DNA of 64,000 bases from Caenorhabditis remanei. Lineage: Eukaryota > Nematoda > Chromadorea > Rhabditida > Rhabditidae. The notes beneath the pieces are model-generated. The model was not told the origin of the DNA. It saw nothing but the letters and a program-made list of their open reading frames with translations, and did not search any database. The DNA lies in assembly GCF_010183535.1 (NCBI RefSeq), contig NC_071331.1:17918001-17982000 (forward strand), read 5' to 3'. The translations under genes were made by a program, and so were the position numbers. Within the stretch, counting starts at the first letter, position 1; every line of letters begins with the position of its first letter. Shown one piece after another: positions 46,451 to 59,706 of the stretch.

Positions 46451-49435
46451 ACTCGAAGACACCTTCACGTATAATTAAAAAGATTACTTCGGTAAACTTA
46501 TTGTTACCCTCAAAGGTTAAACCCACTAACCGAGTGACACGTGCGACATACCCACATCTGGATGACCTTTGCAACGTGTCACTGTCGATGTAAGTTATTG
46601 ATTTGCAATCAATTAGTATCGGAAGTTAGCCATCCACCGATCGACCGTCAGAAGTTACTCGCCTACCGGAAGTTCTACACCATCAAGAGGACGTGCTCCC
46701 AACAACTGCAACAATGGCACCGGATCCAAGAACTCTCTAACCAAGGTGCTCGACCTTTGGGAGTACGATAATAAACCATTTGTATTAAATGTTGTCTTGT
46801 TTCCTAAGTCATTGTCTCTCTCACTCATTGAGGTGGTTTGGGTTCACCAGCCCGATAAACATCCTCAACATGACACCTTCACGTATAATTAAAAAGATTA
46901 CTTCGGTAAACTTATTGTTACCCTCAAAGATTGATAAACTACCTTACCCACTGACCGAATGACATGCACTATTTCTTCTCACCGGAACGACCTCTACTAC
47001 GTGGCAAAGTCAACGGAAGCTCTCGAGAAACATCTAATCAGTATCTATCAGTTATCGCAGCTACACCGCCGCCACCTCTGAACGTCTTTCCTCGCCATGC
47101 CGGCTTCTCGATCATCAAGTTCGTCGTCTACTGGAACCGTACGTTCTTCGTCGTCAGGAAAAGGTATCTATCATCTTAAGTGTAACTATAATAAACCGTT
47201 TAATCTATTCCTCTTTGTCTTGCCTTCTAAGTAACCGTACCTTTCACTTCTTGAGTTGGTTTGGGTTCACCAACCCTATAAACCTCCTCAACATGGTGCA
47301 TCGACCAGAGTTAGTCGAACTTTGGTGGGGTGAGAGAATGCAGGGCTCGGAACCAATTCAACTAAAGCCGCGTTATTCGAACGTGAGCACGGTATATTTA
47401 AATCAAACTTCTGATCACCTTACTCGAAGGATACATTACTCTTATCGTAGATAAGCTATATCCAATCGCATAGCAAAGCAACTCTTATTCGAAGAAAGCT
47501 ATCGTAAAGCAAAATTGTTGCTCAATACGTGGCTGTATGGGTTCGGGTAGGATCCAAACGAGTGGCAACATACGGTCCACTGGTAGGGCGTCATATCGTG
47601 GACGTTATCCTAGCGAGACGAGAGAAGTTTCTAATCGTGAAACAGACCTATAAAATGAACCACCACAACTAAATCTGAATAGTCATTCTCTCTGAAAACA
47701 AAAAGTCTCGTACCTACCCATCATGAATAACTAAAATCTATTCATTATATCAATGATCGCATTGAATTAGCCTGAATCGTGGCACAACACCCATCGCACC
47801 TAATCGAAGGTAGCTTCTGTACATCATCTACAATATGCAATCTGGACTACGACAACATCTTGGATGTCTTCCAACTTGAAAATCTCGACAGTCATTCACT
47901 GGTGAATTTGGCCAAAAGCGAAACGTGGAATTTCCGCGACAACAACGACACAGCAAGCATCCGATCTACGCAGCTGTAAGACTTGCATGGTCGATCATCA
48001 AAGTTGTCATCGGCTTACGGACGAGGCAACAACAAAAAAAGAACTGTGCACCTTTCCAGTTCAAACCAATTGTGGTTCTATCAAACCGGAACACAACGTT
48101 GTTCAACAATTATAACCAAACTACGCAATACGCCTAAATTCATTCAGTACTCATCGGATTATACCTGACTGGAATGAAAACACCAAACAAAGGAAACCGT
48201 CCTGATTCGTAGAAACGATGAATGTCAACTTGGAAATAACCGAGCCTAGCTACGAAAAACAAATGCTCGATGTCACGATTTGGTCTATCCGACCTTAAAA
48301 TATCCCATCGAGGTCATACTGAAGCTTAGCAACGTTCAATTCGTGAACATGGACTGGATGCATTACTCTTGTTTCACAGCAAGAGAAGAACACAATGACA
48401 CTTGGTCAAAACACTAAGATATCATAAATTGTATGATAAAAAAAAACAATACACAATCGGTGATAATCACAGTGCGATGATACTCAAAACAGTCAGAAAT
48501 CGGGCAGCGAAGATCCAGGGGATGTATCGTATGTCTCACATCATGGCACCTGGAAAACTCCACCGAAACATCGCACTGATGACATTCTGAGGATGGTTTC
48601 GAAAATCAATCCTATTTGTGGTTTCATGAAAGGGCCCAAAGTAGTGGAACAGCAAAGAAGAAAGATAGACGGACCAGGAGCACTTTGCAACTGACAAGGA
48701 AGGCTACAGTACAACTTCCGCAAGTGTTCTCCGATAAAAGGACCTCACAAAATCAGTAAAAGGCTCGGATATTGCAGTCATCAATAACCGAACACCTACA
48801 TAAGAACTATCAACTACAGAGTATACAAATATCTGATCAACTCGTGATCTTGGTCATAATACCAGAGCATGAAGGAAAACTCAAATAGAAGGAAGAAACA
48901 CAAATCAAACTCAGTCCCAATCGATTCAAGCGACTACTTCGACAATTTCCATTCTGATTCCAACCTAACCCTCGTCTTGTCGAGAAAAACTCTATTATTG
49001 AGAGAATATGGGACGAACTTCCATTACGCTACCACTATGGAAGTTCTATTCCGTCCCCCCAGTGTCGTGGAAATAATACTCCATCATTATTTCCACAACT
49101 GGTATCGTCTAACTCGTAGACTTTATTACGTTATCTTTACTAATAATATTCAACAGAGTATGTCTGTCGATTTATTTGTTGCATGTCATAACTCCCTCCG
49201 TAGTGGACCAATTTTTATGAAACCTACATAGATAGATTGGAAATTTCCCTTAGATGATGCCCGAACTTTTCTTTTTTCAAAAATATCAAATTTGACGTCC
49301 TCTGGAGACGATGTCGGTTTCAACAGTAGAAAGCGTTCAGAAAAGATGTGTCCCGACAGGGTGGTTGAAAGCTCAAAACTACTGACTCGGTGTTTCTTGA
49401 CTGCATTCTCGAGAGCGCCGCGGCCGCGCGTATTT

Positions 49436-49500
49436 GGTATAGCGGTCTACGCAGATGACTCTTACGCACGGGGTAGTGAGTTCGTTCCCGCCAGGTCCGA
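49436..49500 (+). other. tRNA-like / SINE-like sequence, uncertain
   Basis: TATAGCGGTCTACGC resembles a tRNA A box, and GTGAGTTCGTTCCC a B box. They are followed by a T-rich run as in RNA polymerase III terminators. A clean cloverleaf is not evident, so a decayed tRNA-derived element is the best guess. Confidence 0.3.
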
Positions 49501-49759
49501 AAAGTTTTTTGGTTTTTTGTTTTGATAAGAGCATAGACAGTCAGTATATGAAAGTTGTAATTATGGTCGAGATTTTAGAACAAAAGGGTGGAGTAGCTAT
49601 CTTTCTGTTGACTCTATACACACCTCTACAATTCTGTCAGAAGGGATGATTGAGGTCCAACTTTGACGGTGTTTAAAAATTCACAATCCTACAAACACCG
49701 AGTCAGAAACTGATAGTAGTTAACAATAAACCTTTCGTCCGAATCTTCATGAGGAAGTC

Positions 49760-51200
49760 ATGCGGCATTGTCGCCGATCGTTAAAAAACTCAAAATTTTT
49801 TCCTTTTTTTTTAGTTAGTTAGTTTTTATTCGAGATGATGGACCAACAGCCACTAATGCAAAGAGAAAATAAAAGAAAACGACCAGGAACTTAGTAGGCA
49901 GACATGTTAAGAGTGAGATATTTAGGGGAATAAAGAGTTTTGTTTTCATTAAGAACTTTGAGAATTTTTGTGAAGCACTCAGGTACGAATGAAAAGGATT
50001 GAAATCAAAATAGACTGAATAAGGGGCTTCTTTAACTTTTGAACTTAGAAATTTGTGAAATAGTGTTAGTTTCGAAGTATTCCAGAGAAGAGAGGCGGCA
50101 TCGCCGCCGAACAGTCCAAAATTTAGGAAGCAAAACTTTTTGAATCAAATTAAACAGAAGATTTCATGAAACAAAATCTTTAAAGAATTTGGGGGAGGGA
50201 GGCGGCATCGCCGCTGATAAGTCAAAATCTTCAAAAGAATACTTTAAACGCATCTTTTGAAGATGTGAAAAGGAAATTCTCATTTGGTAAAAGGTTTCTC
50301 AGTCAGGCAAAGAACACATTCCCTGTATTTAGTACAGTTAATTCTGAGACCCATGATTTCTGAATGAGGAACTTTGTCGTAGCTCGGTTACCTTCAAAAA
50401 AGAAGCAAATTCTAGAATAAGAATTTGTTTAAATATGGCCTCAGTTTGCCATATTTGCCATATTCAGAGGAGGGTGGCGGCATCGCCGCCGATCAATCAA
50501 AAGTTTAAACTTTATATTTAGAGGATCGATTGCCTATTGATGAGAGGGAAAATAGAGTTACCAAGTTTCTGTTCTTCTGAAGTAATTTGTCGAAATCTTA
50601 TCAGAAAAATAAGAGTGTTTAAATAGTTCTCTCTAGAACGGGTTGCTCAGCTAATAAAAACTACCAACAATCGAAGAAAAGTTATAGGACCAGAAGAAAA
50701 AGAGAATTCTGATACCCCGATTGTTTGAACCATGTGAGAAGCGCCGCAGGAGCTGTAACACCTAGAAGGGTGGTGTTGAGAAGAAGGTTCAGTCGCCGTC
50801 AGGCGACGAAGGTTCTAGAATAAGGAGTTGTCTAAATATCGCCTCAGTTTGCCTTCAGAAGAGGTAGGCGGCATCGCCGCCGATCAGTCAAAAGTAAAAA
50901 AACTTAACATTTAGAGGATCACCTGCCTTTTGATAAGGGGAAAACAGAGTTACCAAGTTTCTGTTCTTCTGAAGTAATTTGTCGAAATCTTATCAGAAAA
51001 GTAAGGGTGTTTTAATTGTTTATTCTGAAACGGGCTGCTCAGCTAATAAAGACTACTAACAACTGAAGCTGAGTTATAGGACCAGAAGAAAAAGATAATT
51101 CTGAGAGCCTGATTGTTTGAACCATGTGAGAAGCGCCGCAGGCGCTGTAATACTTAGAAAGGTGGTGTTGGGAAAGAGGTTCAGTCGCCGTTAGGCGACG
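49760..51200. repeat. Tandem ~395-bp repeats with GGCGGCATCGCCGCC palindromes
   Basis: Two clear units (about 50471-50864 and 50865-51200) share GGCGGCATCGCCGCCGATCA, then GTTACCAAGTTTCTGTTCTTC and GAAGCGCCGCAGG. They finish with the hairpin TCGCCGTCAGGCGA or TCGCCGTTAGGCGA. Partial copies of the GC palindrome occur at 49767, 50096 and 50201. Confidence 0.75.
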
Positions 51201-51688
51201 TGAACCGACTGGTTATTAATATATACAACGGTGAACTTATTGTTACCCTCAAAGGTTAAACCCACTAACCGAGTGACACGTGCGACATACCCACATATGG
51301 ATGACCTTTGCTACGTGTCACTGTCGATGTAAGCTATTGATTTGCAAACAATTAGTATCGGAAGTTAGCCATCCACCGATCGACCGTCAGAAGTTACTCG
51401 CCTACCGGAAGTTCTACACCATCAAGAGGACGTGCTCCCAACAACTGCAACAATGGCACCGGATCCAAGAACTCTCTAACCAAGGTGCTCGACCTTTGGG
51501 AGTACGATAATAAACCGTTTGTATTAAATGTTGTCTTGTTTCCTAAGTCACTGTCTCTCTCACTCATTGAGGTGGTTTGGGTTCACCAACCCTATAAACC
51601 TCCTCAACACAGATAATATTTTCTAACTGTTCATCTTCATTTCTAGTGTTGGATTCACTCAGAAAGCTACAAACTTCAAGTTTCAATT

Positions 51689-53709
51689 ATGACTAGTCTT
51701 CATCTCCATGTAAATGAAATCCCGAGTCCCCTATCCATTCTACTTTTTGGTTTACAACTAATGATTATTTGTCTATCCGCTTTACTTGTTGTTCCGTATA
51801 TTGTATCTGATATGTTATGTGCTGGACAGAAAGCTCTCGAGATACGGTAGGTATCAGGGTGAAATGTGAAATGAAATGAGTTTCCAGTGTTCAATTAATA
51901 TCTGCCACTTTCGTCACATCCGGTATCGCTACTATTTTCCAGACTACTTTTGGGTTGCGGTAGTTACCGAAACGTAGGAATAGCGAAATGTATTGAACTT
52001 TTTCAGATTATCCATCGTTCGCTTTTATTCCTGCTCTACATACCTTTCAGAATGCATTCCCTTGTACTGCCAACTCAGATGTAAATAATTGGGAGGAGAA
52101 ATTACAATTGGTATAGAATAGATTGCAGTAAATGTGATCCAGTCTACAAGAAACGTTCAGATTTTCGGAAGTTGTCTCATTGCTGTTCTCATCATGCCGT
52201 TTCTCGGTTTCACTGGTCTCATTGGAAAGATATCGAAACATATTGGGTCATTTACAATAGTTCCGATTATGAGTTTATTGACAATTGGCACCGTGCCAGA
52301 TATTGAGCAAAAAATGGGTTTGCATTGGATCTCTATTGTGTAAGTAGAAGAGTTGAAAATCTTGAAAGTATGTTGAAGTTTTCTGAGAATTCCTGATTCT
52401 CATAGTTTTTGTTATATTCCTTGCGCAGACGGAAATTCCAATTCCAACTCACTCCACGACACACAAGAAATTCATCAGAAAATTTTTGGGCTGTTACCGG
52501 TCAGTAGAGTTATAACAATTACAAAAATGTTTCTCATATTGTAATATCTGCTCGGAATCATCATTGCCTGGTTCATCTGTATCATCCTTACAATCACGGA
52601 GAACCTCCCGGTGGAGAAGCAAGGACTGATAGAAATGCTAGTTTAGCAGTCTTGGAGAAAACTCCATGGAAAACTCTACAGACTTATGCGCTAAGATCTC
52701 AAGGCAAACTCGTCTTCCCCCTCGAACATCAATCGTGCCTTTGTAGTTGTTGTATTCTGGCAGCACTTTGGGGTGTTGGCTCTGGAATCACGTGTTACGT
52801 AGAGAACATTGCCATCATGTCCGTAACAATGGTTGGTTTAGTGATTGTTGGTTTAAAGGAATTAAATGAACTAAATATAAACACGTTGGCAGTTTTGCAT
52901 TTTGATCAGAATGAGTTTAAAAAATGGAACTGATCGTTTGAACTTTGCAAAGGAAGATTGCAGAACTGATGATAGCTAAATAAAACATTATATTGATTTG
53001 CTAATCATAGATTTGTTAAAAGTGGCAAAATAACATCACCAAATCTAGAAACCCTTGACCAGCATTGATTTTAAAGGTGACTAGCCGTATCACCATGCAA
53101 ATTGCCGGAGTTCTCCTGATTCTTGCTGGAATCGTTTCCAAATTTGCCGCGTTTCTCTCAATGATCCTCGAGCCAATCATAGGAGGATTACTTGCAATGG
53201 GAATGTGCTTGATCAATGGAGTTTCGTTGAGTAACCTAGCAGTAAGTATTCCCCCGAAACGTAGCATATTCTGATTCCGTTTATAGCCTGTTGATATGAA
53301 AATTTCATGAAACTTGACCCTCATTGGAATAGCAATCATAATGGCAATCACCATGTCTAGCCATTTTGAGAAGACGCCGTTGAACACAGGTGAGATTTTG
53401 CATAGTAATTTACGCTGTATCTGCCAGGCAATAAAACGATCGATGATGTTTTCGGATCCTTACTAACCATTCGAATGCTTATCGGAGGTCTTATCGCATT
53501 CACACTGGATAATATTGCTCCCGGAGCCTCACGAAAACAAAGTGGATTTCTAGATGACGAAGATATTGAAGAGAAACTAGGCGTTGAATACAATGGTTAC
53601 GCGTTTCCATCGTCTGTCAATAAGTTATCTGCCAGTGATACCTTCCAGAAGTGCCATTCAGGAAATTGAAGATGATCGAAGAAGAGAGATTTCTATGGAG
53701 AAGATATGA
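51689..53709 (+). pseudogene. SLC23 transporter 2, decayed pseudogene
   Basis: Exons 1 (51689-51846) and 2 (51888-51959) are intact and very close to transporter 1. Exon 3 then lacks 14 bases near 52018, removing the LHGPS region and shifting frame. The exon 5 acceptor near 52384 has lost its AG. Exon 6 lacks four bases near 52597, and its second half plus the following intron are deleted near 52670, joining it to exon 7. Exon 9 has an in-frame TGA at 53308, and the C-terminal LPVIPS region is deleted near 53627. The signature region reads ENIAIMSVT. A decayed LTR element abuts its promoter side. Confidence 0.9.
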
Positions 53710-54044
53710 TCTTCCGGTTTCCCAATATCTGTCCCATCAATAAAGCCTTCATCCTCCTCTTCTCCATACTCACGTGGCCCGTTCTATGTAAATTGATACA
53801 TACATATGTAGTTTGCACCGTATTCGCTAATGTTTACAACTCGGATGCGATAAAATCAAAGGAGCGCGCAAGAACACATCATAAATCAGATGCGCATCAA
53901 CATCTGGTGAAACTTTTTATTATGTCTCAACACAAGGTTAATCAAAAGCTCGCCTGATCATATTACACTTTGTGCACCCGCCTCTTTTCGGGATGAGCTG
54001 TATATAAATAGGCAGATGTATCGCTTATTGTATTGTTATTCTTG

Positions 54045-55016
54045 ATGATTGCTGTTAATCATCCCAACTTCAAATGGGATTTCCATTGCTCTGATGGTGA
54101 AGAGTCAATGGAAATCACGGAATTGATGGCAGCTGCGACACTTGATGGTATGTTTTGGAATTCTTTGAGGGTCTACTAAGCTATGATTTTTAGTTGATAT
54201 GGATACCACCGAAGCATCTGATTCAAGTGGAAACACTTCTGATAATGTGTCCGATCACATCGATGATTTTTCGATTCTTATGACTGATCGCACTGAAGAA
54301 TCGGATTCTAGAGGAGTTTCTCTTCATTCTGATTTCTCACAACTATCTATTTCTACCAATAATCATAAAGGAGAACATTTTGTTCTTTTCGACGTTTTGA
54401 GAAACATTTCATCAGACTCCAGAAGCAAATCTGAAACTCCGTCTATCGTTGAAGAAAAGAAATTTATCAAGAGGCCACTGAACCATTATATGGAATGGAC
54501 CGTGAGAAAGAGAAGTGAACTCAGCATGAGATATCCTAGCAAGAACGCCAAAGAAATTTCAATTGAACTTGGTGAGACTGTCCTAGTTTATTGAGTCATG
54601 AAACTTATCCATATACTTTTTCAGGTAAAATATGGCGCAGTATGGACATGGCCGTGAAAAAAGCTTTGAAAGAAGAGTATCAAAGAAGATTCAAACTTCT
54701 GAAACAGCACGGTGCGAAATTCAAACCTTATAAACCTGTTGGTTTAAAGATGAAGAAGGAAAAGTTTCCAGTAAATAAGGTCAATAAGGAAATTCGCAGA
54801 GAAATATATGAAGTTCCGGAGACAAAAAAGGATGAGCCGCCCCAACAAAAAGAGGAGGTAAAGGATACAGAAAATACGAGAAATAATCCAATCCTCTAAG
54901 AATTTCAGGCTGAAAAACAACCTGAACAGGATGATCATCCCGCTGAATTTAGAATCGATCTCATTGAGGAATACCACAGTTACATGTATGATATGCGCCA
55001 GATATTTGGATACTAG
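54045..55016 (+). CDS. SOX-like HMG-box protein, 273 residues
   Basis: Four exons join in frame: 54045-54147, 54194-54571, 54625-54857 and 54909-55016. The N-terminal half is acidic and Ser/Thr-rich, a possible activation or interaction region. The HMG box spans roughly residues 130-195: KRPLNHYMEWTVRKRSEL, then EISIELGKIWRSM and KEEYQRRFKLLKQH. It resembles SOX-type boxes (RPMNAFMVW in the classic form) but is divergent. A Lys/Glu-rich tail follows. HMG boxes of this type bend DNA in the nucleus. I do not recognise the gene by name. The gene sits between transporter pseudogene 2 and transporter 3. A downstream in-frame TAA at 54897 is skipped by the 51-base last intron. Confidence 0.82.
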
Positions 55017-55206
55017 TTCTATAAGAGCTCTCAATTTTCTTCACAAAACCACCCATCATTATTTCAAATGCCTTTTTTAACTCATCTATTCAAGCCTGGC
55101 CGGTGGCTGACCACCCCTCTCATCTAAAAGTTGTTTTGATCTACGGTAGGAAAACTGCAAAAGTGTTCTTCCCGCCTTGGGACCGTATCTTTGTGAGCTT
55201 CTAATA

Positions 55207-55232
55207 CCCCCCCCCCCCCCCCCCCCCCCCCC
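55207..55232. repeat. 26-base C homopolymer
   Basis: An uninterrupted run of 26 C, so G26 on the minus strand, in the 3' UTR region of the HMG gene. G-tracts of this kind can form quadruplexes and are deletion-prone in C. elegans lacking the DOG-1 helicase. Confidence 0.95.
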
Positions 55233-55470
55233 AAAACAGTCCCGTAGAAAAACCCAAAGTTCCGCTATTTTCCTTGTTTTCCGTTCACTAATCATCCTGT
55301 CTCCTGTTGTCATATTGTTCTTGTTGTTCATTTTGTTACTGTTCATTTACAATTTTAGCCTACCCGTTTTCTCTACCTAATCTCTAATAATCCAGATTTA
55401 TTTTGAAAATTCGAACATTTCTCGTTTTGAATGTAACTATGAATTTCATATGTCTCTTTTTTCTGTTTCA

Positions 55471-55476
55471 AATAAA
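55471..55476 (+). terminator. AATAAA poly(A) signal, probable end of HMG gene
   Basis: This is the first AATAAA after the HMG stop codon, about 455 bp downstream, so the 3' UTR would include the C26 tract. Confidence 0.5.
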
Positions 55477-55479
55477 ACC

Positions 55480-56455
55480 ATTGTTCACTGAACGTTCTCA
55501 ACTAATCCAAAATCTTTTATTTCGTGACCAAAGTAAAAAGATTCTAATCTTATCAATCAGTGTCTAGTTAGCGAAAAAGATGGGGACATAAAGTAATTTG
55601 GTCGCGAGTAAAAGAAATCTAGGGCAATAAATTCATGATTAAAACACGAAATTTGGTTCCTTGTTGTGACTGGGAAAGTAATAGGAACATAGTTTTGCAA
55701 TAGTGAACATGGGAAAACAAACAAACAAAAACAGGATAGTTTGGTGAATTTCAGTGGTATTTTTGTCTAGTTTTTGGTCGATAAAAATGTAAAATATTTG
55801 ATCAGTTAAAATTGAAGTTTTCAGACATGGAAGAAGGTTTTATTTAGTTTTTCTGAAAGAACATTGTCATCTGCTAGACATTTCTAAACTGAGACATCTA
55901 GGAACTAGGGAAGCCCATGAACATTACAGCATGAGTGAGACTCTTCAGATCACTCGTACATGTCCGGTTTCGAGTTGTTTCGGTTTCAAAATGTTTTCTT
56001 TCAAAAAAATGAATCGTACCCCAAATTTCTAGTTCCCCCAAAACATTCTTCAAAGGTCAAAAATTATTATTTTTAGCCCTCCTCTTTGAAGATCACTCTC
56101 CCTGGTATGACGTCAAACCACATCAGAAAACAAGATCTGTAATTCTCAAAGTTTTCTTTGCAAATCAAGGATCACTAGTCTCCTCTTCACTTCTCCTCTC
56201 CACGTCTAACCTCTTATCATTTCACAAACAAAATATATTGAAAAGAAGGGGGCGGAGCCTGCAAGAGACACAAAGAACAGTAGAGATGGAGAATTATACA
56301 GTTTCACCCTGAAAAGTCACAAGTTTGGTCTACACGCTTGTTATCTAGAAAACAAAACGATTAACTCCTCTACTAACTCACTCTATCTCTTTCACTGAAC
56401 ATTCATTTCATTTCATTTTCCAGCGGCATTCATTTCCAGAATCATTTCAAAAATC
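55480..56455. other. Intergenic region upstream of transporter 3
   Basis: No gene seen. CATTTTCCAG at 56414-56423 is an acceptor-like site 37 bp before the transporter 3 start and may be its trans-splice site. Confidence 0.45.
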
Positions 56456-56459
56456 AACC

Positions 56460-59400
56460 ATGAGTGGACTGCATTTTCATGTCAATGAGGTGCCGAGTCC
56501 CCCTTCGATTATGCTTTTCGGTCTGCAACAAATGATGATCTGTCTCTCATCGTTACTAGTTATTCCCTATGTTGTATCAGATATGTTATGCGCAGGAGAC
56601 CAGGCTCTACAAATACGGTAAGTGCTCGGGAAAAGTGCTGAAATGAGATGATAGAAGAGGTTTCAGTGTTCAACTGATCTCAGCTACATTCGTCACATCG
56701 GGTATCGCCACAATATTGCAAACTACTTTTGGAATGCGGTGAGTAGGGGATCCATTAGTCTACATTGGGATTTACCATCCAGAAATTGTATGCATCGACT
56801 TGAGTTTTTTGTGATCTACTAGAAATATTTTCTCTATCGAGACTTTGTTCAATGGCACCGCGCCAATAACTCAAATCATAAATTTTGCTCCCACACCTAA
56901 CTCATTAAAGTTCATTAATTCCCTACCTCAAGTTATTTCTGCAAAGTTCCAAAAATCATCTCCAAAAATATTTACACCATTACCATCTTTCAGTCTCTCC
57001 ATACTCCACGGTCCCTCGTTTGCATTCCTTCCTGCCCTCCACACCTTCCAGGCGACTTTCCCATGTAATGCAGACACTAACACCAATAATTGGGAGGAGA
57101 AAATGCAGATGGTAATAATAGATGAAAGGCTTCTAGAATGATAAAGGAAATTTCAGATCTCCGGAAGCTGCTTGATCGCAGTTCTCATCATGCCAATTCT
57201 CGGATTTACGGGTCTCGTTGGGAAGATTTCAAAGTATATTGGACCAGTTACAATCGTCCCAATTATGAGTTTATTGACAATTGGCACCGTACCAGATATC
57301 GAAGAGAAAATGGCCCTTCACTGGATCTCAATTGTGTAAGTTCTTCAAACTTTGCCCTTTCCCTACGAAAAATTGTTCGTATAAGACAAGGAGACCGATG
57401 ATCACATGACGTTGATCAGCTGTATAAGGCAACTTTTAAAAGTCAAAAAGTGATAAGAACGTAGGTTATCAGAGGTTTCCCGCAAAAAGGAATTCCCGAA
57501 ATATGGTGTCAGAGGGTAAACATTTCAGCGACCATTATGTTAGATGATAGAAAAAGGAAGTGAGCAAAAGAGTGTGCAAAATGAGAATAACAATTTTTGG
57601 AAAAGTGTCACCGTAGATCATGATGTTCATGTAACATAGGGTTTAGAAAACTCTTTGCTTGGGAATTTTCATATGAGCAACATTTTATTTCAGAGAGTTC
57701 CTCACATTAGTTCTGTTCGTTGTCCTTTTGGAACGTTATGAAGTCCCTCTACCTGTGTTCTCCATGTCAGAAAAGAAGATCAAGTTTACCCGTCAGAAGA
57801 TTTTCAGTCAGTTCCCAGTAAGTCTCGTTTACCTTCAACACTCTTAAACTCTCTCATTTTCAGTACCTCCTTGGAATTTCAATCGTCTGGTTTATGTGTT
57901 TCATTATGACTGTAACCAATGCAGAGCCACGTGGCGGAGAAGCAAGAACTGATCAGAACGCTTCGATCACCGTCTTCGATCAGACTCCATGGGTACAAGT
58001 GCCAATGCCGTTGTTCTTCGGACCTCCTAAATTCAATTTGGCTCTGGTCTGTGGTTTCATGGCATCTTGTTTCGCAGCGATGATTGAGAGTATTGGGGAT
58101 TATAGTGAGTCATTTAAATGGTTACTGTGAAACCATCAGTATTCTAGACCTATGCGCCAAAATTTCCAAACAAGCCCGTCCTCCTCCATCCAACACAAAT
58201 CGTGCCTTCGTCGTAGAAGGCGTTGGATGTATTCTGGCAGCACTTTGGGGTGTTGGCACTGGAGTAACAACTTACGCAGAAAATATTGCGATCATGTCGG
58301 TGACGAAGGTTGGTCAAATTTTATTCAGCGGTCATAAATTTCGGTGTGTAAACTAAAACCACGTGGGGGATTAAACTTGCTGACTATCTTGCCACCAATT
58401 GATGAACATTTGCACTGCTTTGAGAGATAGAAGGACTCCCCGTAAAGTATACAAGCCTCGTAAACCAACATGCTCACTCACCTACCAGTTTTTTTCAAAC
58501 TGTTCAAAACTATAATGCGTATTAATGATCACCGGAACAACCACTTGGTGGTTTGATTTTCAACCACATGACATTGTATACCAACCTGGAATTACGACTG
58601 TGTTCCTGAACCTGATAGTAAATAAAACAATAGAATTGACCAGTTGGAATTAAAATTTATTACGTTTTTTAACTGATAAGGGGAAGAAAACCAAGTGACC
58701 AGTTGGTCGGATTATTTGATAAGAAAAAGTAAAGGTAAAGTTGGTATTGAGAAACTGAAACTGAAAGCAGGAACTTTTTTTATTTTTTCAGGTGACGAGT
58801 CGAATCACAATGCAAATGGCCGGGGTTCTTCTCATCCTCGCCGGAGTCATTTCGAAATTTGCCGCTTTCTTGTCAATGATTCCGGAACCAATCATTGGAG
58901 GACTTCTTGCAATGGGTGTTTGTCTGATTAACGGAGTTTCATTGAGCAACTTACAAGTACGTTTCGAAATCTGACAAAGAGCATTCTCGAACAGCACAAC
59001 AGGTTGTTACAGACCGTTGATATGAAGATATCCAGGAATTTGACAATTATTGGAATCGCTATTATTATGGGATTGACAACTGCGACTCATTTTGAAAAAA
59101 CTCCATTGAATACAGGTAAGATACACAGTTTCTGAGTGTAAATGGATTTTGATTCTGTATTTTAGGAAACCAAATTGTCGATGATGTCTTTGGAACTCTC
59201 CTAACCATCCGAATGCTGATCGGAGGAGTCATTGCTTTCGTACTGGATAATATCACCGGTGGAGCAACTAGAAGACAGCGAGGATTCATTTCTGAAATGG
59301 ATGAGGAGCAATCAGATATGGAAGAGCAGCCAACAGTTGAATCAAACGGATATGCACTTCCATCGTGTGTCAATCAATTCTTCTTAAAGTATTCATGGCT

Positions 59401-59497
59401 GACATACTTGCCAGTGATACCTTCGGAACGGGAAATTCGAGAAATTGAAGAAAAGAGAAATAAGCTTGATATAATTGAGAAGATTGAGAAAGCATAA
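56460..59497 (+). CDS. SLC23 nucleobase/ascorbate transporter 3
   Basis: Ten exons give 550 residues: 56460-56617, 56667-56738, 56994-57111, 57157-57335, 57694-57817, 57864-58104, 58148-58308, 58792-58956, 59013-59115 and 59166-59497. All splice sites are near consensus. The start, MSGLHFHVNEVPSPPSIM, matches transporters 1 and 2. The NAT signature ENIAIMSVTK lies in exon 7, followed by the conserved ITMQMAGVLLILAGVISKF and PEPIIGGLLAMG helices. It is a polytopic membrane carrier; substrate specificity is unknown. This is the least damaged member of the cluster and the best reference for the others. Its 3' end faces transporter 4, with 209 bp between the stop codons. Confidence 0.93.
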
Positions 59498-59706
59498 TTG
59501 TGTTTGTACATATTGATGATAATTGTGAATAGATTGTAAAAAATTGTATAAAAAGAGCTTTAACTGGATAAATGATTCAAGAATTGAAAAAAAAGAGTAC
59601 CTGTCCATTAGATGCCGTTGGCAGTCCCGAGACTAGAAAAGCATTTCCAATTATTCAAGTTCCCAAAGTATTCATTTGTACATTACAATTATCCATACTA
59701 AAACAT

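Larger units (their letters stand above)
46458..51609 (+). mobile_element. Decayed LTR retrotransposon region
   Basis: LTR-like copies occur at 46458-46870, 46871-47293 and 51229-51609. The first and third are close to identical over GAGTGACACGTGCGACATAC and downstream. The second is diverged but shares the first ~70 bases and the GGTTTGGGTTCACCA...CTCAACA end. TGGTGCATCGACCAGAG after the second copy resembles a primer-binding site. The interior up to about 49780 has only short broken frames and no recognisable domain. The right copy lacks its 5' end and abuts the upstream region of transporter pseudogene 2. Confidence 0.65.
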
